From: Calycina herbarum
Lineage: Eukaryota; Ascomycota; Leotiomycetes; Helotiales; Pezizellaceae
Assembly (NCBI GenBank): GCA_001414485.1
Contig: LLEY01000264.1
Location: forward strand, 1 to 61,190
DNA length: 61,190 nucleotides
Direction: 5' to 3'
Both the position numbers and the translations under genes were made by a program. Shown here one piece after another: positions 35,140 through 46,953 of the stretch. The number at the start of each line of letters is the position of its first letter. The first letter of the stretch is position 1. The notes under the pieces were generated by a model, which was given only the letters and a program-made list of their open reading frames with translations, was not told the origin of the DNA and did no database searches.

Positions 35140-36711
35140 TGTATTAGGAAATGGGGGGTGCCCGAACAGGGAATCGCCTCGCCTAGAGACCCCGGCCCGC
35201 CTGGCTGCTCTAGCGCTGCTCTGCCACGGCTGCCGCGACCCCTACTAAGGCCATTTCGAGAACCCACCTCAGGTATAAATCCATCGCTGCTTCCCACCTC
35301 GACCGCTTCGATTTCGTCGCACTCTCTCCCAACTTTCTTCAGCGCGTCTGCCGCAGCTCGCCCTCGCCCCTGCGTCGTCTCGGTCTTACCACGATCTCCA
35401 CTCCGGCGCTATCACTCATGTCGCTCCACGAATCTCTCCTCCTACGAGCAGACCTGCCCTCTGATTTGGCCTCACCCCTCGTGAGTCTCGCCCGTCTCCA
35501 TCTCTGATTTAGCTCAGCTCATCTCGGACCCACCAACAGTCTGTGACGCGTACACGACGACACCAACCCTCCTTAGCTTGTTCGAGATTCACTTGCTGCC
35601 CAACTCGAGACGCCCATGCGGGCTTCTCCTCTCCTCCTTAGCTACCATCTCTACCGTAATGCAATATACTCTGTGTGTCTAGAATCCTCCAGGCTCTCTA
35701 CGAGGCTCTCTGCCAGCGCTGGCGAATCGACTGATCTCGAAAAGGTGCGACACGGTTCTAGCATCGGGACGCAGGCGCTGCCAGCAACGCTGAGGGGGGG
35801 AGTTTCTCGAGCAGCAGTGACTTAGGGAAGGAACTAGCTAGCCTGGCTCCACGACGCGGTAACACAGGGAAGAGACGGGCGAGCAAGGAGGGCAACAGCA
35901 GCTGAGTCTACTGCGCACATGAGTAGTAAGCAATTTCAGATGAGGCCAGGAGCACCATTGATTCACCTATTGGCAGACGATGCTCGTGTTCGAGATTGGT
36001 CATACGTATTGGTGTCTGGGCAATGGCGTGGACAATGCAAGCAGGCGGCTGGAGCGGTCGAGGGAGGCCTAGTGGAGCTAGCACTGGGTGAGGCGTCTCA
36101 GAGCAACCACCTTTTCCCGCCAGCTGAAATGTATCCGAAAGACATCCCTGGTAGTCTTTACTACCCGGGTTTCCTCTTGTGGCAACCACCTTGAGTGGGG
36201 TTGCTTAATGAGGAAAGTCTTCTCGGATCCGCTGAAGACTCATTCCACAGCATGACGACGTACAGCCTATCCTGACGACCCGATTCGCCTTCTTACGAGG
36301 CGCTGAGCACTGAGGCCTGCAAATACGAGGTGGGCCAGCTGAGATGGCGTGCCCCGTGAGCCATCAGCGTTTCTACAGCGCTTTTGACAATCGAGAATGA
36401 AGCTGTGATCTGCCAACCCCGCAACTCGACGTGGTTGAGATGATGGTGAGGTGGGTTTCTGCATATTGGTGGCGTTCCAAGACCCAGTAGCTGCCGCGAG
36501 ACACTGGATTTGACGCGCGGTATAGCATAGGTGGAGTATTCTTCGGTAAGGATGGCAACGAGGTGATAGAACAGCAATTATGACGGCAGATGCAGACTGT
36601 AGAGCCTGCATTGAGAGTGTGTAGGGCAATAGGTCTACAAAAAATCTCCATTTCCTCCCTTAGGCTCTGACATTCCGCATAATCTCTATTCACTTAGTAA
36701 TCGGATTTTAG
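35140..36711. other. GC-rich block without an intact gene
   Basis: GC-rich, non-RIPed DNA follows the AT-rich margin. At 35159-35176 it carries TGCCCGAACAGGGAATCG, which resembles a tRNA-complementary primer-binding site. A plus-strand frame at about 36,285-36,640 reads like coding sequence (for example TAIMTADADCRACIESV) if frequent TGA/TAG codons are read as Trp or Gln, so a decayed gene is possible. I cannot name it. Confidence 0.35.
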
Positions 36712-38134
36712 AGTGTTCTTTTACGTTTACTCTATTCTCTCGAGACGGCTAAATTTATTCCTTGGGTTCCGAAGCCACCGACGGACAACAGTCAGAAACC
36801 CATCTCCAAATCTATTGCTAAACAAGCCAGCTCTATTGACAAGAGCTTCTACATCGACTCGAACGGCGTACCAGTTGAAGTGCCACCAGCGTTAGCTGGA
36901 GCAGCAGGCAACAACGACTGGTGTCAGAAGGTCGGAGCTAGCGAGACCAAAGTGCAAGATACATAAGTTTTTGAGGATGATCCGGTTGGAATCCGAGGTA
37001 TGAATTCAAACCACCCCTGCTGTGGCCCGTTCTCTTTATCTGACGCTATATAGCAGCCTCGATAGCAAAGAAGGATGGTTCCGAGAACGATACTGATAAT
37101 GATTTTGGCCCTTTGACATATCCACCGTCTCGGAAATACAAGCATATATCGGCAGAAGAGAGACCGGAGATGATGGGTAGCGATCAAGCTCTAGGTGAAA
37201 ATGTCTTGGGTTCTCTTGGATCGAGAGCTCCCAGAAGCTATGGTAGGTGTATTGAGTTCCTTGGGGTGTAGTGCACGGAATGCTTGTTAACCACACCACA
37301 GATAAGCCGATCAGATTATGTAGCGATAATCAGTCAAGGAGCGATGGTAGCAATTTTGATGTCGGACAGGGTTGTTGTATGGTGGACAGTGGACAACCGG
37401 GAAGTGGCGCTTTCATCTCGGGACACCCGCCCATGCTTTCCAATCGTACGGCAAGTGAGCATGAGTACGGCGATGTTGGCATCCATAACACCAAGTCCCC
37501 GCAGACTGCCAAACGACTGAGGCCCTGGAGCTCGATTCCACCCCATACTAGAACACCGCCGCATCCGCATAACGAAAATGTGAGCAGGGTAAATATCGAC
37601 CGCAGCGATTCCGACCCAGGAGACGGCGATAGCTGGTCCAAGCGGCGGATACTTGCCGCTCAGCCCGATGGCAGAACAGCCTCAAACAGCCTATTGCAGC
37701 GTTCCACCCCCCCAAACTCGGAGGAGGACGAGGACAATGGGACTCTTGGCAGCTCTCCCGACAGCAGCGCTGCCAGCACCGCCAGAACTACCCCTGCGTC
37801 GGAATCCGCTCCTCCAGCAAAACCTCAGCTCTGCCTAGAGCTAAGCGACGCCAACCAGGATTGGGAGGTCCGCCAGATCATCGGCAGAGAGGATGTTGAT
37901 GGTATGCTGCACTACATGGTGGATTGGCGCCCGACATTGGTTCCTGAGCACGCACTGGGATATGCAAACGAGATGGTGGATAAATTTGAGGCGCGACTTC
38001 GAACACTACGCCGGGTCAAGAACGGGCGAGTGGGCCCGAATTTGAAGCGAGGCGAGCAGGTGGTGGTACAAGCCAACGCATCAGGTGGCCTACAGCAGAA
38101 GAGACGACGGGGCTGGCCTCGGAAGCAAATCTGA
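36712..38134 (+). pseudogene. Chromodomain/AT-hook protein, 5' incomplete, one in-frame stop
   Basis: Three joined exons (36712-36997, 37054-37242, 37302-38134) share one frame. Introns run GTATGA to TATAG and GTAGGT to CACAG, and both keep phase. The N-terminal and middle parts are hydrophilic and Ser/Pro-rich. The C terminus carries a chromodomain-like block (WEVRQIIGREDVDGMLHYMV then DWRPTLVP) and ends in a basic AT-hook-like tail (KRRRGWPRKQI). An in-frame TAA at 36964-36966 (Gln CAA expected) and the lack of an ATG upstream suggest decay, although a missed exon could explain both. Chromodomains bind methylated histone tails and occur in fungal transposon proteins for targeting; a transposon-encoded role here is inferred. 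Confidence 0.6.
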
Positions 38135-38712
38135 GACTGGCTATCCAGGGCCATATCTGCGAAATGGGCGTCTTCTCCCCCAGGTCAGACTCACGTTGAG
38201 CACGGCCCTGGCTACTCTCGAATCGACCAAGAACTGAAGACGGTATAGACTCCAGTGTGAAATATGGAATCTACAACACCTCTATCGATAGGACGACGCT
38301 AATGGTGCTGTATACGTCGTTATCTTTTATTTTGCTCACTTTTACCCATCTTCGAAGTATCGCGGTAATATATTGATAAACTACATCGCTCTTGTATCAC
38401 CCTTATTTTAGACTGGTCCCTCCGTATTTCGTGCCTCCATCCCTTTATTAGAAGAGTTCTAGAGCAGTTGCCTTACCGGTCTTTCGAGGATGCAATCATG
38501 GTACTGCTTATACCCACACTCCTTATGTTTTGTACCATCCGAACAGTCCCCAGTCTGGCCATAAATCATGGTACGATGTCGAAGACAAGAGCGCTTTTTG
38601 GACGACAGCTTCCATCCTTTTCCTCCGCTCGCTGAGGACAGCTTGGCTTCTACCTCCACGCCCGCCTAAAACCAGCCCACTCTCGTCGCCACTACTCTGA
38701 ACTCATGACCTC

Positions 38713-39240
38713 ATGCCACCCTTAACCACGCAAGTCGAGATCGTCGGTGCGCAGTCCCAGGCCGAGCACGAGCACCCGCCAACTCCAATAGATCACCAGA
38801 ACTATTCTCCTTCGCGAACGCCTCGAAGTCCCTCCGCTCCGGCAGAGTCGGCACCAATTGCGGAGTATCAAGAGTGGCCCTTTCAAGGTTTCCTCAAACG
38901 CACCAAGATCGTGAATGAGACAACGTATAATCTCGAGTTCCAGTTGCCACGTGCCCCAGAGCACCTCTACCTCCCAATACCGTCCGAGGCTTTGAGCATT
39001 GGCTCTAGTAAGGGGACGTCCGCAGAAGTTGGAAACACTCACAGTATTGTGGCACATTCCGAGGTGCGATCAGCATCATTGCAACCTAAGAGAAAACGCA
39101 TCCCATGGAAACCAGAAGAGAATGAGACGGTACTCGAGATGAAGAAAGAAGGTTACTCATGGAAAGAGATCTATCATGCCCTCCCTGACCGGACTCCAGG
39201 GGCAATCCAGGTGCAGTACTCTACGAAACTCAATAAGTAG
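38713..39240 (+). CDS. SANT/Myb-like DNA-binding domain protein
   Basis: An intact single-exon frame of 175 residues. The N-terminal half is Pro/Ser-rich. A conserved-looking middle segment (EWPFQGFLKRTKIVNETTYN) is followed by a C-terminal Myb/SANT-like helix-turn-helix: RKRIPWKPEENETVLEMKKE, then YSWKEIYHALPDRTPGAIQV, with spaced Trp residues at helix positions. Such short SANT proteins are common in many copies in fungal genomes near transposons. It lies 580 bp after the chromodomain gene on the same strand; the two may work together in the mobile segment, as DNA- and chromatin-binding parts. It is the only apparently intact protein gene inside the inverted repeats. Confidence 0.65.
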   Translation: MPPLTTQVEIVGAQSQAEHEHPPTPIDHQNYSPSRTPRSPSAPAESAPIAEYQEWPFQGFLKRTKIVNETTYNLEFQLPRAPEHLYLPIPSEALSIGSSKGTSAEVGNTHSIVAHSEVRSASLQPKRKRIPWKPEENETVLEMKKEGYSWKEIYHALPDRTPGAIQVQYSTKLNK

Positions 39241-40389
39241 CCACGGCGGAAGTGATAGGGCAAACTCTTGGCATCTTCCATCGGCTAGTCAACACCTTGG
39301 GCACGGTCTCTTCTCTGCTACACTCGGAATGGACCAAGAGCCTCAGCAGGTAATTGCACCCACTTTCCCCTTAGCATCTGCCAGGATGAATGTCTGAAAG
39401 GGACCTTATCCTTCTATCGGCCAGTCTCACCACGGGATAAGGTTCGGCCGAGGGAAGCGGCCTTCAAAGCGACGAGGATAGGGGATCAGATACATAGCTG
39501 GAATACCATAAGAAATTGGAGATGCTATCGTCGGAAGCAGACAAAAGGCGCAACATATTTATCGGAAACAATTAATATATTATACAACAAGTTGCGCGTT
39601 CATTTGCATTCCCTGGTATCATTGTATTTTACAATTTTGCCCAGATCCTTTATAGCCAAAGAAAAAACAAAAAAAGGAACAAATCGCATTATAATACTGA
39701 TTGATAGCCAGGCCTCGCCTCGCCTATACAATTACCTGTCCCCTCCTTTAGTGGTAGCTTCTGTGATAATGATATTGTTTTCGGAAATGTCCCGATGAAG
39801 AATATTATATCAATCTCTGTGGTAATTTCTACGTTTACCATATCAGTCTAACGGTCGCCCGATTTGGATCTCTTCATTCCACCACACATATCAACAAATC
39901 CTTCGTCTCTCTCTCTTTTCTATCTAGAAAATAAGATTGTGGTACTAATTCCTAAACCCGCCAACCGAGTCGCACTGCTCCCTTGACCTTTCGAGACTTC
40001 TTGTTCTCGAATAAGGCCGGCTAGACTCCGCACTACGATCGACCCAAGAGGCTTTGTTCGAGAGTTTCCGTAGTTTCCCAAATTTCATACCACTTCGTAA
40101 ATGCGCGATGGTGTCCGGGTTCCCATCGATAGTAATCTATTATTGATGGAACCACTCAGCAATGCCTATAACTTCTCTTTCTTTGGCCAACTTCAACAAA
40201 TCACCCCCCATTATTGAATCACGTTCGTAGTCGAGAACTTGTTCCACGAGAGGTATAGTTAATGTAACACTCAATTGATTTGAGTCTATACAACCGTATA
40301 ACATAGTAAGGTCACCGGAGAGGGTTCTGTCGGCGATACGTGCGACGCTAACATACTGTAGCTTGCAGAGCATTGCCGTACTCGCCGCC
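39241..40389. other. Intergenic between SANT gene and decayed receptor
   Basis: No coding signal. The part near 40,300-40,389 still shows traces of one more ankyrin unit of the adjoining minus-strand pseudogene, beyond its premature stop. Confidence 0.5.
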
Positions 40390-43300
40390 TTAAGCATTGA
40401 CTTCGGCCTTGTTGTCGAGGAGGAGTTGTACGATTGCTTGATCGCCCCTAACTGCGGCAGCTTGTAGAGCGTTGCCGAACTCGCCGCCTTGAGCATTGAC
40501 TTCGGCCTTGTTGTCGAGGAGGAGTTGTATGATTGCTTGATCGCCCTTAGATGCGGCAGCTTGTAGAGCGTTGCCGTAATAGCCGCCTTGAGCATTAACT
40601 TCGGCCTTGTTGTCGAGTAGGAGTTGCACTATAGCTCTACTCCCTTTTGCAGCAGCTCTATATAAAGCATTCCCAGTGTTTCCAGTTTGTTTGTTGACGT
40701 TTGCACCTTTAATAAGTAGTAACCCAACTATTTCTTCATGCCCGTTGGCTGCTGCTCGTTCTAATGCTGTGCAGTTGCTGTTATTTTCTGCTTCAAAAAC
40801 AGCCCCCGCATCAAGTAGTGCTTTGACAACTTTTGCATGGCCCCAACGAGATGCATAGTGGAGTGCTCGATTTCCAGTGCTATCCATTTGTTCAAGACTA
40901 GGGTGTGTCAATAGCAAACCCTCTACAACGCTCAAAAGATTCGCACCAGAGGCAATATGGAGCATGGTTAAAGATTTCTCAGGTCGTCGTCTAGAGTGGT
41001 TGTAATAATCAAGGATTCTATAGAATCTGACCCAACGCTCCAGTATACTTGGACAGTACTGACTGTAACGTAGAAGATAATCCTGTGGAACCCCTCGTGT
41101 CTCAGCCTTTTCGGCGTGGAAGAACCAAGATCTTGCAACATAATTAACGAACGGAAGCTTGGTCTTGACAGATTCAGCATCAGGTTTGTTCGAGCTGTCC
41201 ATCTCGGCAATTCTCATGTAATTTGCACAAATAAGCGACAAATGATGATGGCCTTGTCCGATTGGATCTCCAGAAGTCTTGTCGAAGAATCGAAGTCCAT
41301 CTCGTAGGAGGAAGTCGTTGACAGATTGGTGAATGAACTGTACGATCTGATCCTTTCCATGCTGCTTGGATTCTATGAGGCCTCCAGACAAGCTAACAAT
41401 TCGTCTCACCATCACGTCGTATAGCCGCAATTGCGGTTCTGCGAGAGAGGATTCTGGGCCAAGTATCTCTGTTTCTGGTAGACTCATGGCGAAGCATATC
41501 TCTGTCACGGACAAGGGCCGCTCGGCGAGACATATCCATCTCAAGAGGCGTAAGGTTTCCGGGTAATATTTTTTGTTAATGACTTTCCTCAGGATATGTT
41601 TATAGACATCACCCAGCTCTTCAGGAACTTCTTCTAACAATTGTCTGATCTCCCTTAGCGACAAACCATCGTTGTGATATTGAATCGCCAAAGCAACCAC
41701 AAGTGCGGCCCATTGAAACACTCCTTGTGCTCCTTCAACAATGACATCTTGCAGTTCCGCCAGATATTATTGCTCAGATTCACTCACAGAGAGCCTCCTG
41801 TGAAGCTCGTCGCAAACGTAAACCGAGATATCTGCTTGGTTTTCCTCCTCAACGCAGATGTCCCGTCCTTGATTATCAGTGACGACTAGAAAGTGACAGC
41901 ACGAGAAGCAAATCGTAGATCGAAGCTTTTTATAATACAAAAGGTCGTTCAATTCATGGAAATCCGACACGATCTGATGACTTGTATTTTGATCGTTGGT
42001 CCCATCGCTAGCCTCATCTAATACATCGACAAAGATATTGACTGGTTGTGTTTTCGCGACGTGCTCAACAGCAGTCATGAAAAAGGCACGGAGCTCATTA
42101 ACGTGCCAATTCCAGTCCTTTCCAGGATCTCCTTGACTCCTAGACCTCTCTTAAAAGGCGTGGCGAAATTCGGCTTAAGCAGTGGGGGCGCTCAGTAGCA
42201 GTTAATAGAGGAGAGATCGATACATTCCAAGCCGACTTTTCTGCAAAATTGTACCGCGACTATGCAAGAAGAATGAAAGTTGAATAGATTCCTGGTAGAG
42301 GGCTTGCTTCTCGAAGTCTCGAAGGAGAAATTCCATTAATGTGGATTTCCATGATCCTAGCTTGCCCTTGATCCAGAGGATTCCAACGCCATCTTCAAGC
42401 CAGGTAGTATACGACTGATGACGAGTAATCCACCCACAAGTCTTCGCATAGGCCCGTTGCGTATCTTGTCGTCGATAGTTCATTTCTGGAAAAGCTAAAG
42501 ATCTCAGGCAAGCTTCACAATACATCAGAGATAATCCAGTCGAAGGAATTTGTCCAGGTAGGCTTACCAAGGTCTTCGGGTCCCGCTGTCCTGTCAAGTA
42601 TGAGAGCATCTTTGCGTCCATAATAACGCAGACTCATTTCTACTAACCATTAGAAGATGTTTCTCTACTACACCTTAAAGGAAGCGAGATCGTACTATTC
42701 ACAGATCTATGCTGAAGTCTCTTTTCTATTACAATCATAGCCTGCTCTGCAAACTTTCGCAGTTCATCTCGTGCCTTGATATAGCCGTCTTAATCAAACC
42801 GGGGAAATTTAACTATATCACTATGATCCGCGTCAATAGACACTTTGCAATCATCTGAAGTTTCCTATGGGCGACCGAAAGTTGCTGACGCAGGATTGAC
42901 GAGCAACTTCTTCGGACCAACATGTGTCTACTTCTTTATAACTTAGTCCTGTTTTAATTAGTTATATCGATCACAGACGACACCAATATCCGACCTACCT
43001 CAACGACTGTAGACGTCTTCCTCGTTTCAAAGAACCAGATGATCTTCGAGTCTTCGAAGTCCAAAGCTTTGCAGAAATCTTCGTATTGGCGGCTCCGTAG
43101 TCGGTGGCCCACCTCTTAGTTAAGCAAGGACAAATCATATCGTTGAGGTTTGTCTCCAACCATCGCTGCCAATGCTTCAGTATCCATGCCTTGGCTGGGC
43201 ATACCGAAGAACAAGGCCCCATAGACTGAAATCAGGTTATAATAGTCGTCACTATCAGAACTCTCCTTCATTTGTATGAGTGTCTTAGACAGTTAGTAAG

Positions 43301-44162
43301 GAATAACATTTATCTATGATAAGCCTACCTGTTTGAGGACTATGCCACCAAGGCTATGAGCAATGAACACCAGGGGTACTGGAGGTCCGGTCTTCGTAGT
43401 CAGCGACGACATGCAAGCGAATCGAGTGCTCCTACCTTGTCTTAACCCCGCATGTCCCTAAGCAGCCGCCTGAGGGTATCTGCGTAATCATCAACGCCAC
43501 TGATCGAATCGGCCGTGGTTAAACCATATGCGTATCCGTAAATGAATACCCGTAATCGAGGAACGTCCTTGGCCAGGGAATCTCGAAGCCACACATAAGT
43601 ATCATCATAGGATTTAAATCCTCCAAGTACATGGCTTCCCCAGCCATGTATAGTAATATAGCTGTGACCATAGGTCAGCAAACGTTCTCAATTCACACAG
43701 AGTAACGTACTCAATCAAATGTTCCACGTCGTTATTAAGAGGGGAAACAGGAGTAAAACCCGTGAAGTGTGTATCAATGCACACAGTGTCGGTTTGTATA
43801 GACAATGGATGAACAATGTTCACTCTCTATTCTGTTGTCTTACCGCAGGCATCATCAACCCTAGCTGAGTATAGCCTGGAAGGTGTGTCGCTGAATATGA
43901 TCGTTGCGGTTCTCTACTGCGACCAGTTCAAAGCGAAGGAGTAGATGGTCAATGTTGTCTGTGATTCGAGCTGGAGACTGATACGAAGAGCGTTATAGAA
44001 GGAGGTTACGTCGTAGGTATTTGGTATTAGGCTCACTCGATATGTAGTCCATTCTGACTTGCTGGAATCATTGGTCGTCTCTAAGGACTCTGATGGAGCG
44101 TCGCTCCTTGTGCCCGTCCGTCGCCTCTTCGCTGGTCTCTGAGTAGAGTCAGTAGGTGTCAA
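40330..44162 (-). pseudogene. Broken alpha/beta-hydrolase-NACHT-ankyrin receptor (fungal NLR)
   Basis: On the minus strand the order is: a hydrophilic N terminus (44162-43914); an alpha/beta-hydrolase effector domain (43900-42995) with PLVFIAHSLGGIVLKQ and its nucleophile Ser; NACHT (42621-41767) with a degraded Walker A (GKLGSWKST where GKPGSGKST is usual) and Walker B IFVDVLDEASD; a winged-helix region; then ankyrin repeats (about 40960-40330). Stops include TAG after SFALNWSQ (Gln expected), TAA in LSLLN-EVGHRL (Gln expected) and TAA at 40390-40392 in EVNA-GGEYGN, where sibling repeats have CAA. At least three 99-bp ankyrin units (starting 40398, 40497 and 40596) are almost identical. Intact relatives mediate non-self recognition and regulated cell death in fungi. 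Confidence 0.85.
40398..40694 (-). repeat. Near-identical 99-bp ankyrin units
   Basis: Unit starts at 40398, 40497 and 40596 are exactly 99 bp apart (33 codons). Each encodes AIVQLLLDNKAEVNAQGG followed by a variable YYGNALQAAA segment. The third unit diverges along its length. Such high internal conservation is typical of fungal NLR repeat domains under concerted evolution. Confidence 0.9.
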
Positions 44163-44928
44163 GGAGATGGAAGCTGGACTGCTCGCCTAAACTGTATCGT
44201 GTTTGTTTACGTCTGGCTAGCGAGACGATCTCAGCGTTCTGGATGACATGCTACACCGTCCTACAAGTGCTACAAAGTCTTTCTGAAATGGGCATTCGAT
44301 AACTTGTAAGACGGAGGAGATCTGTTGCCAGCGCAGCGCAGCCTCATGTTGTGAGGTTCTTACGTTTCTATAAATAGATAGCTAGACCTAATTCGCAGGT
44401 GCCATTTCAGCTTCTATAAGAAAGCAATCTTGATATTATATTACAAACTGTCAAATTGTATCAATAAAAAGGAACGTGCTTATAAAGTGAGTCTTGGATT
44501 TCCATCCCACGTTGAGGTATAAGATGCTTGCGGGGTCTCCGTAAGGCTAAGAACTTTCTTGTCCCGGTCCGTGCATAACCTCTTTAGCTCCCGCATGTCC
44601 ACACTATCCTAGCAGATTACCAATGGACATTTCACTACGCTAATAATTTCGCAAAGCTAAGGACTGCTTTAGATGGTACAGAGTCCGTGCAGGTGCTTAT
44701 TTGAGGTGCTAATCTCCTAAATCTAAAGTCACCCATTTGATGACTTATTCCGTCGGTTATTTGTCTCTACCAATTCCACTGGTTCATGAGACAGTGATGC
44801 ACCGGGTCTTACGTATTCAAGCTACATGCACCAAGCTGCACCATATTTCAACACCTAGGGTCTCCTTGAGAATCTGCAAAGCTCTTCCTCTCCGTCATAG
44901 CGTGTCGATTATTCATCTGAGCACTAAC

Positions 44929-45867
44929 TTAATGATATACAAATAGAATCGCCCAGAGAAGCAGCAATACTAACGCGGTCCCAGCTGCCAGGAATAAAGA
45001 GGCAATAGAGAAGCCATAGGATGCGTTTCCAAACGCCCGACCGCCCCTTGCAACAGCGAGAACAACCTGCATTGCAGACAGAGCCACAGACATGACCGCG
45101 AAGACTGCCAATAGCCATGCAAAATTGCGAGCGAAGAAGTCCTGGTACCATGTCGACGTATTCATGTATCCCCCAACGTAATCTCTCCATGTACAACTTG
45201 TTACACGGTATATCTTATTCAACCTCGATAGCCGCAGCTCCCCGTATTGATATCTGGGCGAGACCTCGCTTAAAGACTGCAAGTCGATGTGCTCGAGGAA
45301 TTCACTGATGAACTCTGTCCAAGTCGCCCAGTGGATAAATCCTGGCAGCAGCCCCTTCTCACGTGCAATTCGAAGGTCGCTCTCATGCCTGACAAGCTAT
45401 GTGTACGAGAGTAGAAAGCTATAAGCAGCTTCGTGTAGTTGCTTGGTTTTGTAAATCTTCCGGGTCCAGTAGTCGAGATCGACTAGGAATATCGGGAGTG
45501 GTTTGATAAATATTCGTGTCTCATGTTAAACAAGATGTTCGTTTGGGTATTCAGTGATGATAATTTCGCGGCTCAATAGTTGCTGTCGATGTAGAGGTCT
45601 CTCGCAATTGGGAGGGCCTGCTAGCCACAGATATGACTTGATCTCGTTAAGGCGCGCTGTCCGTAGCTCTGTTGTATAGTATGTATCTGGGTTGTCTTTG
45701 ATTCTCGCGAGGGTGTTTCTATGTCGGATAGTAGTAGGAAGTGTATAGCGGATCGAGGTCGCGGGTGAAATAGCTGAGGCATTAAATGTAGGTTCGTTGA
45801 GGCGTGGCGGAGTTGAATGTGGCGGGCGAACGATGGGTTGAGAGAAAGGAGGTTTTAGTATCTGCAA
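44929..45867 (-). pseudogene. DUF6601-family membrane protein, two premature stops
   Basis: A single frame runs through the whole interval. It carries the DUF6601 pattern: RLNEIKSYLWLAGPP..PLHRQQLLSREI, HESDLRIAREKGLLPGFIHW, YQYGELRLSRLNKIYR, and a C-terminal pair of hydrophobic helices (FAWLLAVFAVMSVALSAMQV, then LFLAAGTALVLLLLWAILFV). The frame is cut by TAA at 45526-45528 (after EHLV, where Trp is usual) and TAG at 45397-45399 (Gln likely). No frameshift is needed, so the damage is point nonsense only. The family's role is unknown; members are fungal integral membrane proteins. An N-terminal ATG was not found in this copy. Confidence 0.75.
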
Positions 45868-46164
45868 GGATTAGCATATCTTAAGAGCAACGATGAGTGT
45901 TCTCAACCCTACCTTAAGGAGTCGTAGAACTAGAGATTTGAGATTATGGAGCGGTGTGTTACGTGTGAGGCAGAGGATGAGAGTTCGGAATATTCTCAGC
46001 CTCACTGCCGATCTCAAATATCAGATCCATCAAATGCACGGTCCACCAGGGTCCTGGCAAAATGCACACCGCAAAATTTTGATCACATGGCTAGAATCAC
46101 ACATAAAGCTGTCGCACATTCCAAGATGCATTCCGCAATGATGCGGCTTCGTGCTGCTGGGCGA

Positions 46165-46341
46165 TGACGACTCGAGTGCCTCTGAAGCCGACGCCGATGA
46201 CGGCAGCGGCAGACGAGGGCCTTCTCGATAGCCCAGAGACTGCCATCGACTCTACAACTCCGGCTGCTCTTTCTAATCCCGATGTGTGGCACGATATTGA
46301 TGACTTCTTCGAGACGGCACAGCGCTTACGGTACATCTGAA
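46165..46341 (+). CDS. Possible short acidic ORF or first exon
   Basis: A 58-codon frame from an ATG at 46165, acidic and Thr/Ala-rich (DEGLLDSPETAID, DVWHDIDDFFETAQRLR). A GTACAT donor-like site near its end and a CAG acceptor near 46,430 would extend it by about 40 codons. No family recognised; it may be part of a decayed gene of the mobile segment. Confidence 0.25.
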
Positions 46342-46689
46342 CAAAAACCTTCGACGTTCGATTGCATGTGCCCTCATGCTTCCTCTACCCATGCCTCGAG
46401 CGAGCCATTGCACGACCACATCAGTGCAGCAGGCCAATGTACCGTCCGCGTCAGATCCGAGGCCACGATGTCCCATCCTGCTCGTTCTCAATCAAACCCC
46501 AGATCATCTTCCTACGGATCGAAGTGCAGAAGACGAACATGAGCTGATCCGCCCCGCACTGAATTCCGATATCTTTAATGGAGAGGAGAGATAGCGGCAG
46601 GAGGAGCAGGAGGATGAGGACTGCGGCAACGACAATGAGGACGGCAGGCGACTGCAGCAAGAGATGATAGAAGATGTGGCAGCGGCGCT

Positions 46690-46953
46690 GATAAGAGAGA
46701 AAGTTAGATAGAATCTAAAGTCTATAAGCAGTTTATATAGCTCTCTAAGATTCTCTAGAGTAGAAATAGAGGTTCTTTTATAATCTAGTCTATTATTATA
46801 AGCTTAGAAAGTTATCTCTTTCCTAGATCTAAGAGATATATTATATAGAAATAGAGTTATATAATACTTTATTTTCTCTCTATATATAGTAGAGTTTTCA
46901 CCTCTAAATATAAGGCTTCTTAAAGCGTTTTTAACTTAATTTTATACGTTATA
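46690..46953. other. AT-rich right margin of the inverted-repeat segment
   Basis: RIP-like, TpA-rich DNA just inside the right inverted repeat. Unlike the repeat itself it does not match the left margin. Confidence 0.5.

Noticed and set aside
35150..35240. Functional tRNA gene on the minus strand
   Set aside because: The acceptor and T stems do not pair; only short box-like matches are present.
37330..37641. 103-codon minus-strand frame
   Set aside because: Antisense shadow of the chromodomain gene exon.
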